A stretch of 32,187 bases of DNA from Treponema sp. (GCA_031290455.1 JAITNP010000067.1:1-32187), one strand, 5' to 3'; positions 9,875-19,060 are shown, counted from the stretch's first letter. The notes: generated from the letters alone by a model not told the origin. Numbers and translations are program-made.

Positions 9875-10323
9875 TTACTTCCTGATTAAGCCAAGCTCAT
9901 AGCCAAGGGAGAAGAGGAATTTCCCTCGAGAATATATTTCCGTGCGCTCCCCCGCGTCTGTTATTTTCGTATCGCCAAAATCACCCGCATACCGCAGATC
10001 CAAAAACAAGACTCCGGGACCAAGCTTTATCCCAAAATTACCGCTGACCCAGTGGTACGGTAAAATACAATCCCCCGAATCCCTGAATCGAAAAATTGCC
10101 GGGCCAGGCAGTGTATTTAGCCAGAATGGGTATCAATAAAGAGATGTAACGGTTTCCTTATAATACTCATAGTCGATATCCATATTATCGGAAGTGAATA
10201 CAAATTCCATCTGGACTGCGAATTGCCGTACTATCTGTACCGCTATCTGAGCTGAAAAATCAAATGCGACTCGATCTTTAACATTTGCTGTATCCCCTGC
10301 AGCCCAATCATCGGTATAAGACA
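9875..10323 (-). pseudogene. Outer-membrane beta-barrel protein remnant (5'-truncated, frameshifted)
   Basis: YTDDWAAGDTANVKDRVAFDFSAQIAVQIVRQFAVQMEFVFTS... then, in a shifted frame, PYHWVSGNFGIKLGPGVLFLDLRYAGDFGDTKITDAGERTEIYSRGKFLFSLGYELGLIRK*; alternating amphipathic strands. Confidence 0.6.
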
Positions 10324-10332
10324 TTATAAACA

Positions 10333-10360
10333 AAAAGCCCATCCACCAGGACGAGCTTTT
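10333..10360 (-). terminator. Rho-independent terminator downstream of tRNA-Asn
   Basis: Minus strand AAAAGCTCGTCC TGGT GGATGGGCTTTT: 12 bp stem with two G-U pairs, followed by a T-run, directly 3' of the tRNA. Confidence 0.85.
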
Positions 10361-10363
10361 AAA

Positions 10364-10436
10364 CTCCCCCGCGCGGATTTGAACCACGGACCCAGTGGTT
10401 AACAGCCACTTGCTCTGCCAGCTGAGCTACAGGGGA
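10364..10436 (-). tRNA. tRNA-Asn (anticodon GTT)
   Basis: Minus strand TCCCCTGTAGCTCAGCTGGCAGAGCAAGTGGCTGTTAACCACTGGGTCCGTGGTTCAAATCCGCGCGGGGGAG folds as a complete cloverleaf. Confidence 0.95.
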
Positions 10437-10447
10437 ATGTAATTAAA

Positions 10448-10476
10448 AATATAATACTTTATAAAAATATTGTCAA
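10448..10476 (-). promoter_or_regulatory. Sigma70-type promoter for tRNA-Asn
   Basis: Minus strand TTGACA - 17 nt - TATATT, 11 nt from the tRNA 5' end. Confidence 0.75.
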
Positions 10477-10541
10477 TATATTTATAGGAAATTTTTGATA
10501 ACTATTACATTTTTCCTCATATCGACGGCTATGAGACACCA

Positions 10542-11243
10542 TTACCGTGACCGCTCCACGCCCCGGCGTTCACAGTGCCGCCCTATCACACATCGGGAAC
10601 AAAAAGGGCTTACTGGCCGGCATACCCGCTGGCCGTACAGCACAAGGAGGGCATTGATACCTTTCCAGTACTTGCGGGGGAGTTCCTGTCGCAGCAATGC
10701 CTCTGTTTGTTCCGGGGTTGCGCTTGATATCCAGCCGGTCCGGTTACTTATCCGGTGTACATGAACATCCACACAGATCCCGTCCATGTCAAAGGCTTCG
10801 ATGAGGACCAGGTTCGCGGTTTTCCTTCCCACCCCGGGGAGGGCGAGGAGGGCCTCCATATCCGCCGGTACCTGCCCCCCATACTGGTCGCAGAGGATGG
10901 CGGCGATTTTCTTGAGGCTCGCCGCCTTGGTCCGGTAAAACCCCGCAGGGTAGATGAGCCGGGCAATCTCATCCTCAGGCAGGCTGAGGAGTTCCGCCGG
11001 GGTCAAGGCCCGTTCAAGGAGCGCCTTGGACGCGATGAGGGTTACCGCGTCTTTGGTCCGAAGGCTCAATATGGTAGAGGCCAATACCGCCCAAGGGTCC
11101 CGCTTATACTGCTCCGCCACGGTGGTTACCGATGGTACCTGTTGTTCCCCCGGAAGGACCGTTTCTTCCTCATCCTCAAGGCCCTGGCGCCAGGCTTCCA
11201 GAGCCGCCATGATTGCATCCCAGTGTGGTATCTTAGTTTTCAT
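10542..11243 (-). CDS. nth: Endonuclease III
   Basis: LLALPGVGRKTANLVLIEAF...CVDVHVHRISNRTGW HhH-GPD, and Cys cluster C-x6-C-x2-C-x5-C (CRPVSPFCSRCVIGRHC). Confidence 0.95.
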   Translation of the reverse strand: MKTKIPHWDAIMAALEAWRQGLEDEEETVLPGEQQVPSVTTVAEQYKRDPWAVLASTILSLRTKDAVTLIASKALLERALTPAELLSLPEDEIARLIYPAGFYRTKAASLKKIAAILCDQYGGQVPADMEALLALPGVGRKTANLVLIEAFDMDGICVDVHVHRISNRTGWISSATPEQTEALLRQELPRKYWKGINALLVLYGQRVCRPVSPFCSRCVIGRHCERRGVERSR

Positions 11244-11248
11244 GAATT

Positions 11249-12493
11249 TTAGGTTCCATTATGATGGGTACGTTCCAAAAGGCATACCGCTATCGCCTCT
11301 ACCGCAAGCCCTGCCCCCAGCGGGCCAAGTCCTTCATTGGTCTTCCCCTTGACAAAAACCACTTCGGCACTTACTTCCAAGGCCTTTGCCAAGGACGTAC
11401 GGATCCGTTCCCGGTACGGGAGGATCCGCGGTTTTTCACAGGAAACCACGCAGTCCAGGTTATTAAGACGCCACCCGGCCGCTTGTACCATGCCAAAGGC
11501 CGTCTTAAGCAGTTCCATGGAATCCGCATCCTTCCATGTCAGGCAGGAAGGGGGAAACTGTTCCCCGATATCACCAAGCCCTGCGGCGCCGAGCAGCGCA
11601 TCAATAACCGCGTGAGTCAGTACATCCCCATCCGAATGGCCCAGCTCACCCCGGTCTGAAACCAGTTCAACCCCCCCCAGCAGGAAACGCCGGTGCTCAA
11701 CCAGCCGATGCAGATCCCGCCCCAATCCTACCCGAATCTCCTCACTCCTCACTGAACCCAAGTCTTCCGGAACGGTGATTTTCCGGTTCCCCGGAGAGCC
11801 GGGGATAACCGCCACCGGACCGGCAAATTCGCCCCATACCTCCGCATCATCAGTATACTCAACCTGTTCACCCAGTTCCCGTTCCGCCGCCTTTTCATGG
11901 GCAGCGAGAATGTCCGGAAACGCGAAGCCTTGGGGGGTTTGAGCGGTGCCCACATTTTTTCGCCGTAAATGTCGCCGCACAAAACCGGCATCATCAAGTT
12001 CTTTGGGGGTTTCGATCAGGGGCGTCAGGGGAATCACCGCCTTGTACTGTATTACCGCGTCAATGGTCCGTTCTATCAAATCGGCATCTACCCAGGGCCG
12101 GGCCCCATCATGGATAAGCACATACCCGGGCTGATAGGCAAAAAGGAGGGAAAGGGCATGATGAACCGAGACCCGGCGGGTCGATCCGCCGGGAACAAAG
12201 AGGATCCGGGGCCATGCATCCGGTTTCAAAAACCGGGCAGGGAGGCTGGTCCTCGCGGCAAATTCCCCCTTTTCCGCTCCCGGAGGCACGACGATAACAA
12301 TCAATGCAATGCGGGGGGAAGCGGCAAAAGCCGCAGTCGCGGCGCCCAGTACGGTCAACGGCCTTCCCTCATCATCAATAGTCCCCTGCCCCAAGGGACA
12401 ATACTCCTTTTTAACACCCCCCATACGGTGAGAAGAACCGGCCGCGCATATCACTGCGGCAATGGAGCCTGCTGTGGTATCGGTATGGTCCAT
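11249..12493 (-). CDS. ispDF: Bifunctional IspD/IspF (MEP cytidylyltransferase / MEcPP synthase)
   Basis: N-terminus AAVICAAGSSHRMGGVKKEY...VLIHDGARPWV (IspD); C-terminus RVGLGRDLHRLVE...LGHSDGDVLTHAVIDALLGAAGLGDIGEQFP (IspF). Confidence 0.95.
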   Translation of the reverse strand: MDHTDTTAGSIAAVICAAGSSHRMGGVKKEYCPLGQGTIDDEGRPLTVLGAATAAFAASPRIALIVIVVPPGAEKGEFAARTSLPARFLKPDAWPRILFVPGGSTRRVSVHHALSLLFAYQPGYVLIHDGARPWVDADLIERTIDAVIQYKAVIPLTPLIETPKELDDAGFVRRHLRRKNVGTAQTPQGFAFPDILAAHEKAAERELGEQVEYTDDAEVWGEFAGPVAVIPGSPGNRKITVPEDLGSVRSEEIRVGLGRDLHRLVEHRRFLLGGVELVSDRGELGHSDGDVLTHAVIDALLGAAGLGDIGEQFPPSCLTWKDADSMELLKTAFGMVQAAGWRLNNLDCVVSCEKPRILPYRERIRTSLAKALEVSAEVVFVKGKTNEGLGPLGAGLAVEAIAVCLLERTHHNGT

Positions 12494-12509
12494 GGTATCG
12501 GTATGGTCT

Positions 12510-13010
12510 TTACCGTGATTCCAGACGGGTAAAGATCATATTTTCCACTTCCTCCTTGGGCTTATTGAGGGAAAAGGAAACCTCATCTTCCAGAAGTTTC
12601 AGGGCGGAATCGTAGAGTTTCCGCTCCAGAATGGGCAATTCTTTAACCTTGCTCCGGTGGTAGAGGGAACGCACGATGGTCGCAATATCCATGATGCTTC
12701 CCTTCTTTAAGAGGTCCAGGTTCATCTGATACCGGAGCTTCCAGTCCGAGGGTATCGGCTCATACTCTTCACCAATGAGTTCCAGCGCCCTCAAGGCGTC
12801 TTCCTCCACAACAATGGGCCGGATTCCCAGTCCATCAGCCTTATCCACCGGTACCATGACGGTCATATCCGAAACTTCAAGGTAAATAACATAATAAGGA
12901 ATCTTCTCGCGCTTAAATTCCTTATCCTCAATGGAAATGATCATTCCAACCCCTTGGCTGGGATACACCACCTTCTGATCTATTTGAAAGACCTCAGTCA
13001 CATCGCTCAT
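12510..13010 (-). CDS. carD: CarD family transcriptional regulator
   Basis: FQIDQKVVYPSQGVGMIISIEDKEF...YYVIYLEVSDMTVMVPVDKADGLGIRPIV is a CarD/CdnL N-terminal domain. Start set at MSDV. Confidence 0.9.
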   Translation of the reverse strand: MSDVTEVFQIDQKVVYPSQGVGMIISIEDKEFKREKIPYYVIYLEVSDMTVMVPVDKADGLGIRPIVVEEDALRALELIGEEYEPIPSDWKLRYQMNLDLLKKGSIMDIATIVRSLYHRSKVKELPILERKLYDSALKLLEDEVSFSLNKPKEEVENMIFTRLESR

Positions 13011-13018
13011 TATTAATA

Positions 13019-13047
13019 AGTATAACATGGACGCAGGTTCTGGGCAA
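13019..13047 (-). promoter_or_regulatory. Putative carD promoter
   Basis: Minus strand TTGCCC - 17 nt - TATACT, with the -10 only 8 nt from ATG 13010. Confidence 0.6.
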
Positions 13048-13411
13048 GCCGCAGGACCACGATCCCAAGACAAGATCACGTACTTTTAGATTCGGTTGAT
13101 TCGGAAAAAGACGAATATCCAGCACCTGAAAAACCATGCAATTATGGCATGATCGGCTATCCACACCCTCAAAAGAGACGGTATACGGCTGAACGAAGCG
13201 TTGTTCAGATATTCTGCACAGTGCCGATAATTCTGCCATGACATAACCATAATGCGATCTATATCAAAAAAAACAGTAGGTCTATCTTCAGTATGGAAAT
13301 TCAGTACGACTGGCTTTACTTTCATCCCCGATTCGGCGCCATGTTACCCGCCGAAGTCGCGTTCTTCGCGGAAGAAACAATCGAATTACGTTGGATTATC
13401 ACGGATAATAT

Positions 13412-14668
13412 TCACGTATTCCGATCGTCCCGGGAAAACCATGGGGTATAGTCGATTATCTCCTGTTCAACCCCTAACCCCGTTGCTTCTATGCTCTGGA
13501 TGAGCGCTTCTATGCCGGGAAGTGCACGGGTCTCGTCTTTGATGAGAGTTGTCCGCCGCAGCATGGACTGCTCAAGTTCCCTGCCGCAGTAACGGTATTG
13601 GTCAAAGGTTGCCTGGTCCATCCGTACCGGCGAGACCGGTTGCCCGGTGATTTCCGCCACTTCCTGCATGATGAGGATGCCATCGGGGTCAAGGTCGCCG
13701 GCATGGTGAAACCTAAACCCCGAGGCGGCAAGCACCGATACCAGGGCGCGGACCGCGCCATTGGGATGTCCCCCGATATACAGGATGCAGTCAAGAGGGT
13801 GAATGTGCTCCGCCAGGGCGTAAAAGGTCTCTTTGTTTTCCACGGTCAAGACTGAGGCGTCCTGTTCAGCGGCATCACCAGCGGACATGTTCTGCCCTGC
13901 TGCACGGATCGGCGCGATACGCTTAATGTTCAAAATAGTCGCACGGGGCAATCCCAGGATACTCCCGGAAGCATTTACCAGGGGTGATTCAGCCGTTGTT
14001 CCGCTTTCCCCAATGGTGAAGGCCACCTTCCCGGCGATCATGGTTTCCGGGAAGGATCGCTCCAGGAACGAGAAGTCCGGAACCTCAATACCCTGATGGG
14101 AGGCTCGGCTCAGAACCCGGCTCAATACATCAAGGATATCCTCAAGGCGTTTGGAATCTCGATACAGGAAAACCGACAAGGCCCGGGGGGTAATGCCCGG
14201 TAAACCCTTGGGGTAGGCGGAAAGCTGCTGAACCAGGAGCGCAAGGTCCCGTACCGCTTCCCCGTCAATACCCCGTACCGCATCCTCCGGGGTCAGGGTT
14301 TCGGCGAGGAACCTAAAAAGTGGTCCCCCATGCTGCGCCGCTTCACGAGCCGCACGCCGGGCCTCCTCAGCCACCACCGAGGGAGAAGGCTTTCCGGCCA
14401 AGGCAAACAAGGCTTCGCGTGCATGATACACAATGGCGGCAAGCTCTTCATGCTTACGGCGATTAACCCACACCAGGGAGACAAGCCCCTGTTGCTCAAG
14501 GGATTCTGCTGCTTCAAGAAAAGATTCCCGTTCATCCGGGGAGGCATGGGCAAAATCGGGGAGTATCCGTTCTGCCTTGATCCTGAGCGGACGGCCTCCG
14601 ATTGCTGCGGCGGAAAGGGGATACCGCTCCAGAAAGCCATCAAGGATCCGCTGTTCCCAAACCGTCAT
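13412..14668 (-). CDS. jetD: Wadjet-type JetD (DUF3322/DUF2220-like, Toprim-like nuclease subunit)
   Basis: VLTVENKETFYAL and FRFHHAGDLDPDGILIMQEVAEITG...PVRMD are JetD/Toprim-like motifs. ATGA overlap with the jetC ORF upstream. Confidence 0.85.
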   Translation of the reverse strand: MTVWEQRILDGFLERYPLSAAAIGGRPLRIKAERILPDFAHASPDERESFLEAAESLEQQGLVSLVWVNRRKHEELAAIVYHAREALFALAGKPSPSVVAEEARRAAREAAQHGGPLFRFLAETLTPEDAVRGIDGEAVRDLALLVQQLSAYPKGLPGITPRALSVFLYRDSKRLEDILDVLSRVLSRASHQGIEVPDFSFLERSFPETMIAGKVAFTIGESGTTAESPLVNASGSILGLPRATILNIKRIAPIRAAGQNMSAGDAAEQDASVLTVENKETFYALAEHIHPLDCILYIGGHPNGAVRALVSVLAASGFRFHHAGDLDPDGILIMQEVAEITGQPVSPVRMDQATFDQYRYCGRELEQSMLRRTTLIKDETRALPGIEALIQSIEATGLGVEQEIIDYTPWFSRDDRNT

Positions 14669-17583
14669 GGCTTACGGTGAAAGTCCCGGACAAAGGCCGA
14701 ATAGCCATGGCGGATGACCAGATTGGTCCGGTCCATGCGCGGGGCAATGGCTTCGATTTTTTCGGTGGGCACGGCGCTGATGATCTGCAGATTCATCTGC
14801 CGGTAGAACTCCAGGATCTTGCTGATCCGTTCGTCGTCCATGCGGTTAAAGGCTTCATCGAACATGACCAGCCGCACCGTCTCTTCAGGCCGGCTTTTGT
14901 AGAAACGATAGAAACTCGCGGCAATGGCCACATAGTAGGGGGTCTGGGATTCACCCCCGGATTTTTCTCGAAGCACCTTGGAAAGGGAAAGTTCTACTCC
15001 TTTTCCGGTAGTCTGGTCCATGACCTCGGTATCCTTGATTTTTATGTCATAGTGAAAATAGGTCCGGTAATCGCAGATGCTTCGCAGTTCAGGAGAATCG
15101 AGGTTGGCATTGAGGATCCGCTCGAAGAGGGTCTGGGCAGCCTTGAGTTCCGCGGGGTCGGCGATCTGGGTGAAGAGACCTCCATCTTCGCCGGTGGGGA
15201 TTTCCGCGGCCTTCTTGACAATCTCAAGCTGACCCCGCCGGTCACTCCGTTCCTCCAGGGCAAAGCGGTATTGGTCCCGGCCAAAACTTAAGGCGTGGAG
15301 GGTTTCATTGATTTCCCGGAAACTTTCCCGGGCCTCTTCGATGGATTCATGTAACCGGGCGATGAAGTGGTCCTTGAATTCCCGCTCCGCGTCCCGCCGG
15401 GCCTGGGCGATTTTCTCCCGGTATTCCGGGAGTTCCGATGTCTCAAGCCGGGTCAGTAAGCGATCCACCTCAGCACTCTCGGAGGGTTCCACCGAAAGGA
15501 GTGCATTAAAGTCCCGGTCGTAGATCTGTACCAGGTTATGATATTCCCGTTGCAGGGTTTCCACCCGGCTCTTGAACCCCTTAAGGGTAGCCTCGTAGGT
15601 CGCCGACTGCTCCTGGATACTGCTTTTGCCTATCTTTTCCTGAGTGTATGCTTCACAGTCCCCGAGCTCCATGGGATGGGTTTCCCCAAAGGCACGAAGG
15701 GCCCCTTCCCGTTCTTCCAGAGCCACGGCACTGGTTTCCTGATCCATCCGATACCCGGTAATAGTTTGATGCACCCCGCCCAGAGTCTCGCTGAGTTCGA
15801 TGAGCCGCTTATCGGCCTCCCGGATCCGGAGGGACAAGGCCGCCTTCTTATCCTCCAGTTCTTTGAAACCTTTGGTGTCAATAGCCGCCAGTTCCGCCTC
15901 ACCCTGGGCCAGTTCCGCCTTGAGGGTTTCACAGATTGCCACTGCCGGGAAAAGGTGGGCAAGCTCAATGAGGGACCGGTAGGCCCGGCGGAAACGTTCC
16001 TCCCCTTCAGCGGCCCGTTGTTCCTGGACCGCCGCCCCCTCCCGTTCCCGCCTGAGCCGGTCTGTTTCCAGGGCCAGAAATTCCTTCCGTTCTTTCCGGG
16101 CGGCCTGACCCAGATAGTGACGACGGTACACATCCTCCCGGATCCGGGATGCAGTATGGCTGGAGTAGGTCATGCACTCCTGGGTTATTGCCCGCTGAAA
16201 GGTCTTGAGGCTCCGTATGTCGGCGCGCATCACTTCTCCGATGCTGTAGTCAATATACATCCGGGCGTAGGGTGAGGTGGTCTTGACCAGTTCGGCCAGG
16301 GACCCCTGCTTTGATGCTGTCCCCCGCATCTTTGCCAGGTTGGGCAGGAACACCCCGGCAACCGAGCGGGGAAGACTGTCGTAGATTTCCAAGGCCCGCT
16401 GAAACTCCTTGGGATCCACGAGGAGGGCAAAGCGGAGGGTGTTAAGCCAGCCCTCCACCGCATCGGCCCAGTTTGGGTCAATAACTTCTGCAGCATCGGC
16501 AAGGAAATGGGCGGCGATGCCCACCTTTTCCAGGGCGGAACGGAGGGTCGTTGGTCCTTCAGGGTACCGGGGAATCCCCCGTTCCAGTTCCGCCAATTCC
16601 GCCAGGGCTTCCTGCAAGGCTGCCCCGGCTTCGTTTTTCTGGCGGAAACAAGCCTCTTTCTCAGCTCGGCTGTTCCGCTCCCCCTCCTCTACAGCCTGTA
16701 TATCTGCATCGGGATTTTCCTGCAAAGGGCGGTCCAGGAAACTTTCGCACTGGGTACGGAGGAGCGTATATCGCTCCGCCTTTTTCAGTTCCCCTGCCAG
16801 CTCCAGTTTGAGCCTTCCAATCCGTTCCTCAATCCGCATGTACAGGAGATGGGCATCATTGCCAGCCAGACTCGCCTCGGTTTCCTGCCGCTCATGGTCC
16901 CATTCAAACCGGTCTGCGGTGAGAGCGGTAATCTCCTTTTCCAGAAAGGCGGCCTTTGCCTCGGCATCCTTGCGCTGCCGGGAAAGAACGGCCTGTTTCT
17001 GTTCCTCCAAATCCCGTTCTATCCAGAGCTTCAAGTACTCCTGTTTGAGGATAAGCCCCAGGTAGTTCCGCCATTCTCCAGCCTTGGCGCTGATCTTCTT
17101 GAGGGCCTCGATACGGAGTACCGCTCCCCGGGCCTGACGATCCGCTTCCTTGTAACTTTCGAGGTTTTCCTTCATGAGGGAAATGTCCACGGGCCGGTCT
17201 TCCAGAATGTAATCGCATACAAATTTATCCACCGAAACCAGCGGGGTAAAACTCACCGACCGGGTGAAGGCTTCGAGGTAGGGGTTGTATTCCGCCATCC
17301 GCTTCCACACCCCGAGTTTTGCGGTGAACTCCCGGAGGTAGAGCTTCTTGGATTCATAGACCTGGGCGTTTCGTGCGGCTATGAGGTCCCGAAACTGCCG
17401 GAAGAGCAGGGGCAGGTTCCCCGTACCCCGGACTTCCACCGACGGAAGGGGGATACCGGCGCCACTCCAGAAGTGTTCCGTGAGTCTGCCGTCGGTAAAG
17501 GCTTCCACACAGACCCCTGCGGAAAAACCTGCACCGGAATCTGAAAATTCCAGCATCACCTGGGCCACCGCATTGTCCCGCAA
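14665..17583 (-). CDS. jetC: Wadjet-type JetC (MukB/SMC-like ATPase), N-terminally truncated
   Basis: Long coiled-coil; C-terminal SGGESQTPYYVAIAASFYRFY (signature motif) and VRLVMFDEAFNRMDDERI (Walker B). The ORF begins after the expected Walker A region, at LRDNAVAQVMLEF. Confidence 0.85.
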   Translation of the reverse strand: MRDNAVAQVMLEFSDSGAGFSAGVCVEAFTDGRLTEHFWSGAGIPLPSVEVRGTGNLPLLFRQFRDLIAARNAQVYESKKLYLREFTAKLGVWKRMAEYNPYLEAFTRSVSFTPLVSVDKFVCDYILEDRPVDISLMKENLESYKEADRQARGAVLRIEALKKISAKAGEWRNYLGLILKQEYLKLWIERDLEEQKQAVLSRQRKDAEAKAAFLEKEITALTADRFEWDHERQETEASLAGNDAHLLYMRIEERIGRLKLELAGELKKAERYTLLRTQCESFLDRPLQENPDADIQAVEEGERNSRAEKEACFRQKNEAGAALQEALAELAELERGIPRYPEGPTTLRSALEKVGIAAHFLADAAEVIDPNWADAVEGWLNTLRFALLVDPKEFQRALEIYDSLPRSVAGVFLPNLAKMRGTASKQGSLAELVKTTSPYARMYIDYSIGEVMRADIRSLKTFQRAITQECMTYSSHTASRIREDVYRRHYLGQAARKERKEFLALETDRLRREREGAAVQEQRAAEGEERFRRAYRSLIELAHLFPAVAICETLKAELAQGEAELAAIDTKGFKELEDKKAALSLRIREADKRLIELSETLGGVHQTITGYRMDQETSAVALEEREGALRAFGETHPMELGDCEAYTQEKIGKSSIQEQSATYEATLKGFKSRVETLQREYHNLVQIYDRDFNALLSVEPSESAEVDRLLTRLETSELPEYREKIAQARRDAEREFKDHFIARLHESIEEARESFREINETLHALSFGRDQYRFALEERSDRRGQLEIVKKAAEIPTGEDGGLFTQIADPAELKAAQTLFERILNANLDSPELRSICDYRTYFHYDIKIKDTEVMDQTTGKGVELSLSKVLREKSGGESQTPYYVAIAASFYRFYKSRPEETVRLVMFDEAFNRMDDERISKILEFYRQMNLQIISAVPTEKIEAIAPRMDRTNLVIRHGYSAFVRDFHRKP

Positions 17584-17730
17584 GTTCGGTGGTATCGCTC
17601 CCCAGTTTGCACCGTACAGACCAGGTCCCGGCCACTCTTTCGATCTCCCGCCGCCGCGTTAAACCGGGCCTTTGAGATCCGCCGCCAACCCTGGGGGAAC
17701 TGGAGGGAGATTGATTTACCCCCGTTTTTT
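17584..17730 (-). pseudogene. Degraded N-terminal part of jetC
   Basis: Successive frames read GGKSISLQFPQGWRRISKARFNAAAGDRKSGRDL, then VRCKLGSDTTE, then LRDNAVAQVMLEF. Together these match the JetC/MksB pattern ..RFNxxAxxRxxRxLxxYVRG...LRxxxVxxxxLEF, but across three frames. Confidence 0.7.
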
Positions 17731-17745
17731 GTCTATGATTTGAAT

Positions 17746-17917
17746 ATGGGCATTAATCAGCGTTATAAAGACAGCGTGTTTTCTCTTCTTTTCAGCTCCC
17801 GATACTCTGCGGGAACTCTACAGCGCCCTGGAAGGAGTCACTCTTGATCCGTCGGTACCCATCATCATAAACACGCTGGAAAACCTGTTATTTCCGATGT
17901 TTTGCAAGGGAATTTAA
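17746..17917 (+). pseudogene. PD-(D/E)XK nuclease/transposase family (Rpn-like) N-terminal fragment
   Basis: MGINQRYKDSVFSLLFS then, shifted by one nt, APDTLRELYSALEGVTLDPSVPIIINTLENLLFPMFCKGI*; N-terminus of the PDDEXK family repeated in many gut bacteria. Truncated at the tsaB 3' end. Confidence 0.75.
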
Positions 17918-18595
17918 TTCGGCGTCACTTTTCCGCAAATACTCTGGTCCGGAATAGACATCATGACGATGGTGTACTATGCTACACCTTCGGGCAATCT
18001 CCAACAATTCGCTTCCCCTTCCCTTTTTGCGTGATGGATCAAGACGAATCATATAGGTAGGACAAACCGATCTGGAACAGATTTGTTCCAAATCCTGCAA
18101 GAGCATATCCGCATCAGGACCAGTCAGCAGGATAAGCTCATCCTGGTCTGCCTCGGTTATTGCCTGGGCTATTGCCTCAGCATCTGCGTCCATATATGGC
18201 GAGATATTTTCGGCGCTCCGGTACAGGGCAGTAAAATACCTATGTTTCTTGGCATCAATGACCGGAAGGACGATACCAGGCCAGGTCCGGCACGGGGCAG
18301 CCATACAATCCAGGGTAGGGATGGCAACCAGCGGGATTCCCAAGGACAGCGACAAACCCTTGGCCGCCGCAAAGCCGATGCGAAGCCCTGTAAAAGAACC
18401 AGGCCCCCGCATACAGGCAACCAGCTCAATATCCCGTGGTTCCAGGCCTGCAGTTTTTATGACCCTCTCGGTTACCTCCATGAGGAGTTCCGAATGCCGC
18501 CGACCCGCGTCTACCTCAAAAAAGAAGTTTTCTCTTTCAGTGGCAAGGGCTACTGATAAAATAGTGGTTGCCGTATCCAAGGCCAATATATTCAC
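17888..18595 (-). CDS. tsaB: tRNA threonylcarbamoyladenosine biosynthesis protein TsaB
   Basis: MNILALDTATTILSVAL...VACMRGPGSFTGLRIGFAAAKGLSLSLGIPLVAIPTLD. Confidence 0.93.
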   Translation of the reverse strand: MNILALDTATTILSVALATERENFFFEVDAGRRHSELLMEVTERVIKTAGLEPRDIELVACMRGPGSFTGLRIGFAAAKGLSLSLGIPLVAIPTLDCMAAPCRTWPGIVLPVIDAKKHRYFTALYRSAENISPYMDADAEAIAQAITEADQDELILLTGPDADMLLQDLEQICSRSVCPTYMIRLDPSRKKGRGSELLEIARRCSIVHHRHDVYSGPEYLRKSDAELNSLAKHRK

Positions 18596-18601
18596 GGCTC
18601 A

Positions 18602-19060
18602 CTATTCCTCTACAGCACCCTGGGCTATATGTATCTTACGGCGATCCTGTTCTATGATTTCAATTTCAATAACAAGGGCATGCTCAGGGATGGAATGGGG
18701 AAGCCGCTCACTCCATTCAATAACCGAAACCCCTGCTCCATAGAGTACTTCTTCCCCCCCCAGGGCGATGAAATCATCATCCCCCTGGAGCCGGTAGGCA
18801 TCTATATGATAGAAAGGGACCTTCCCCTGATATTCTGAAATGATGGTATAGGTAGGACTGGTAACCTCTTCAGACACCCCAAGCCCCCGGGCAATACCCT
18901 TAGTAAGGCAGGTCTTCCCCGCCCCCAGACCTCCCCGTAAGGCAACAATACTTCCCCGCTGCAGTAACGCCGCAATACCCTCCCCTAGGGCAATGGTTTC
19001 TTCAGGAGATGAGGAGATGCTGTCAGCCAGGGAGTTCCCCCTTCTTATCAATTGTATCAA
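18602..19060 (-). CDS. tsaE: tRNA threonylcarbamoyladenosine biosynthesis ATPase TsaE
   Basis: GSIVALRGGLGAGKTCLTKGIARGLG...SPTYTIISEYQ...FYHIDAYRL...VSVIEWSER. Confidence 0.93.
   Translation of the reverse strand: MIQLIRRGNSLADSISSSPEETIALGEGIAALLQRGSIVALRGGLGAGKTCLTKGIARGLGVSEEVTSPTYTIISEYQGKVPFYHIDAYRLQGDDDFIALGGEEVLYGAGVSVIEWSERLPHSIPEHALVIEIEIIEQDRRKIHIAQGAVEE

Noticed and set aside
10954-11352. Overlapping plus-strand ORFs across nth and ispDF
   Set aside because: Opposite strand to well-supported enzymes; no independent evidence.
16507-17544. 345-aa plus-strand ORF
   Set aside because: Antisense to jetC coding sequence; composition is that of a shadow ORF and no family is recognised.
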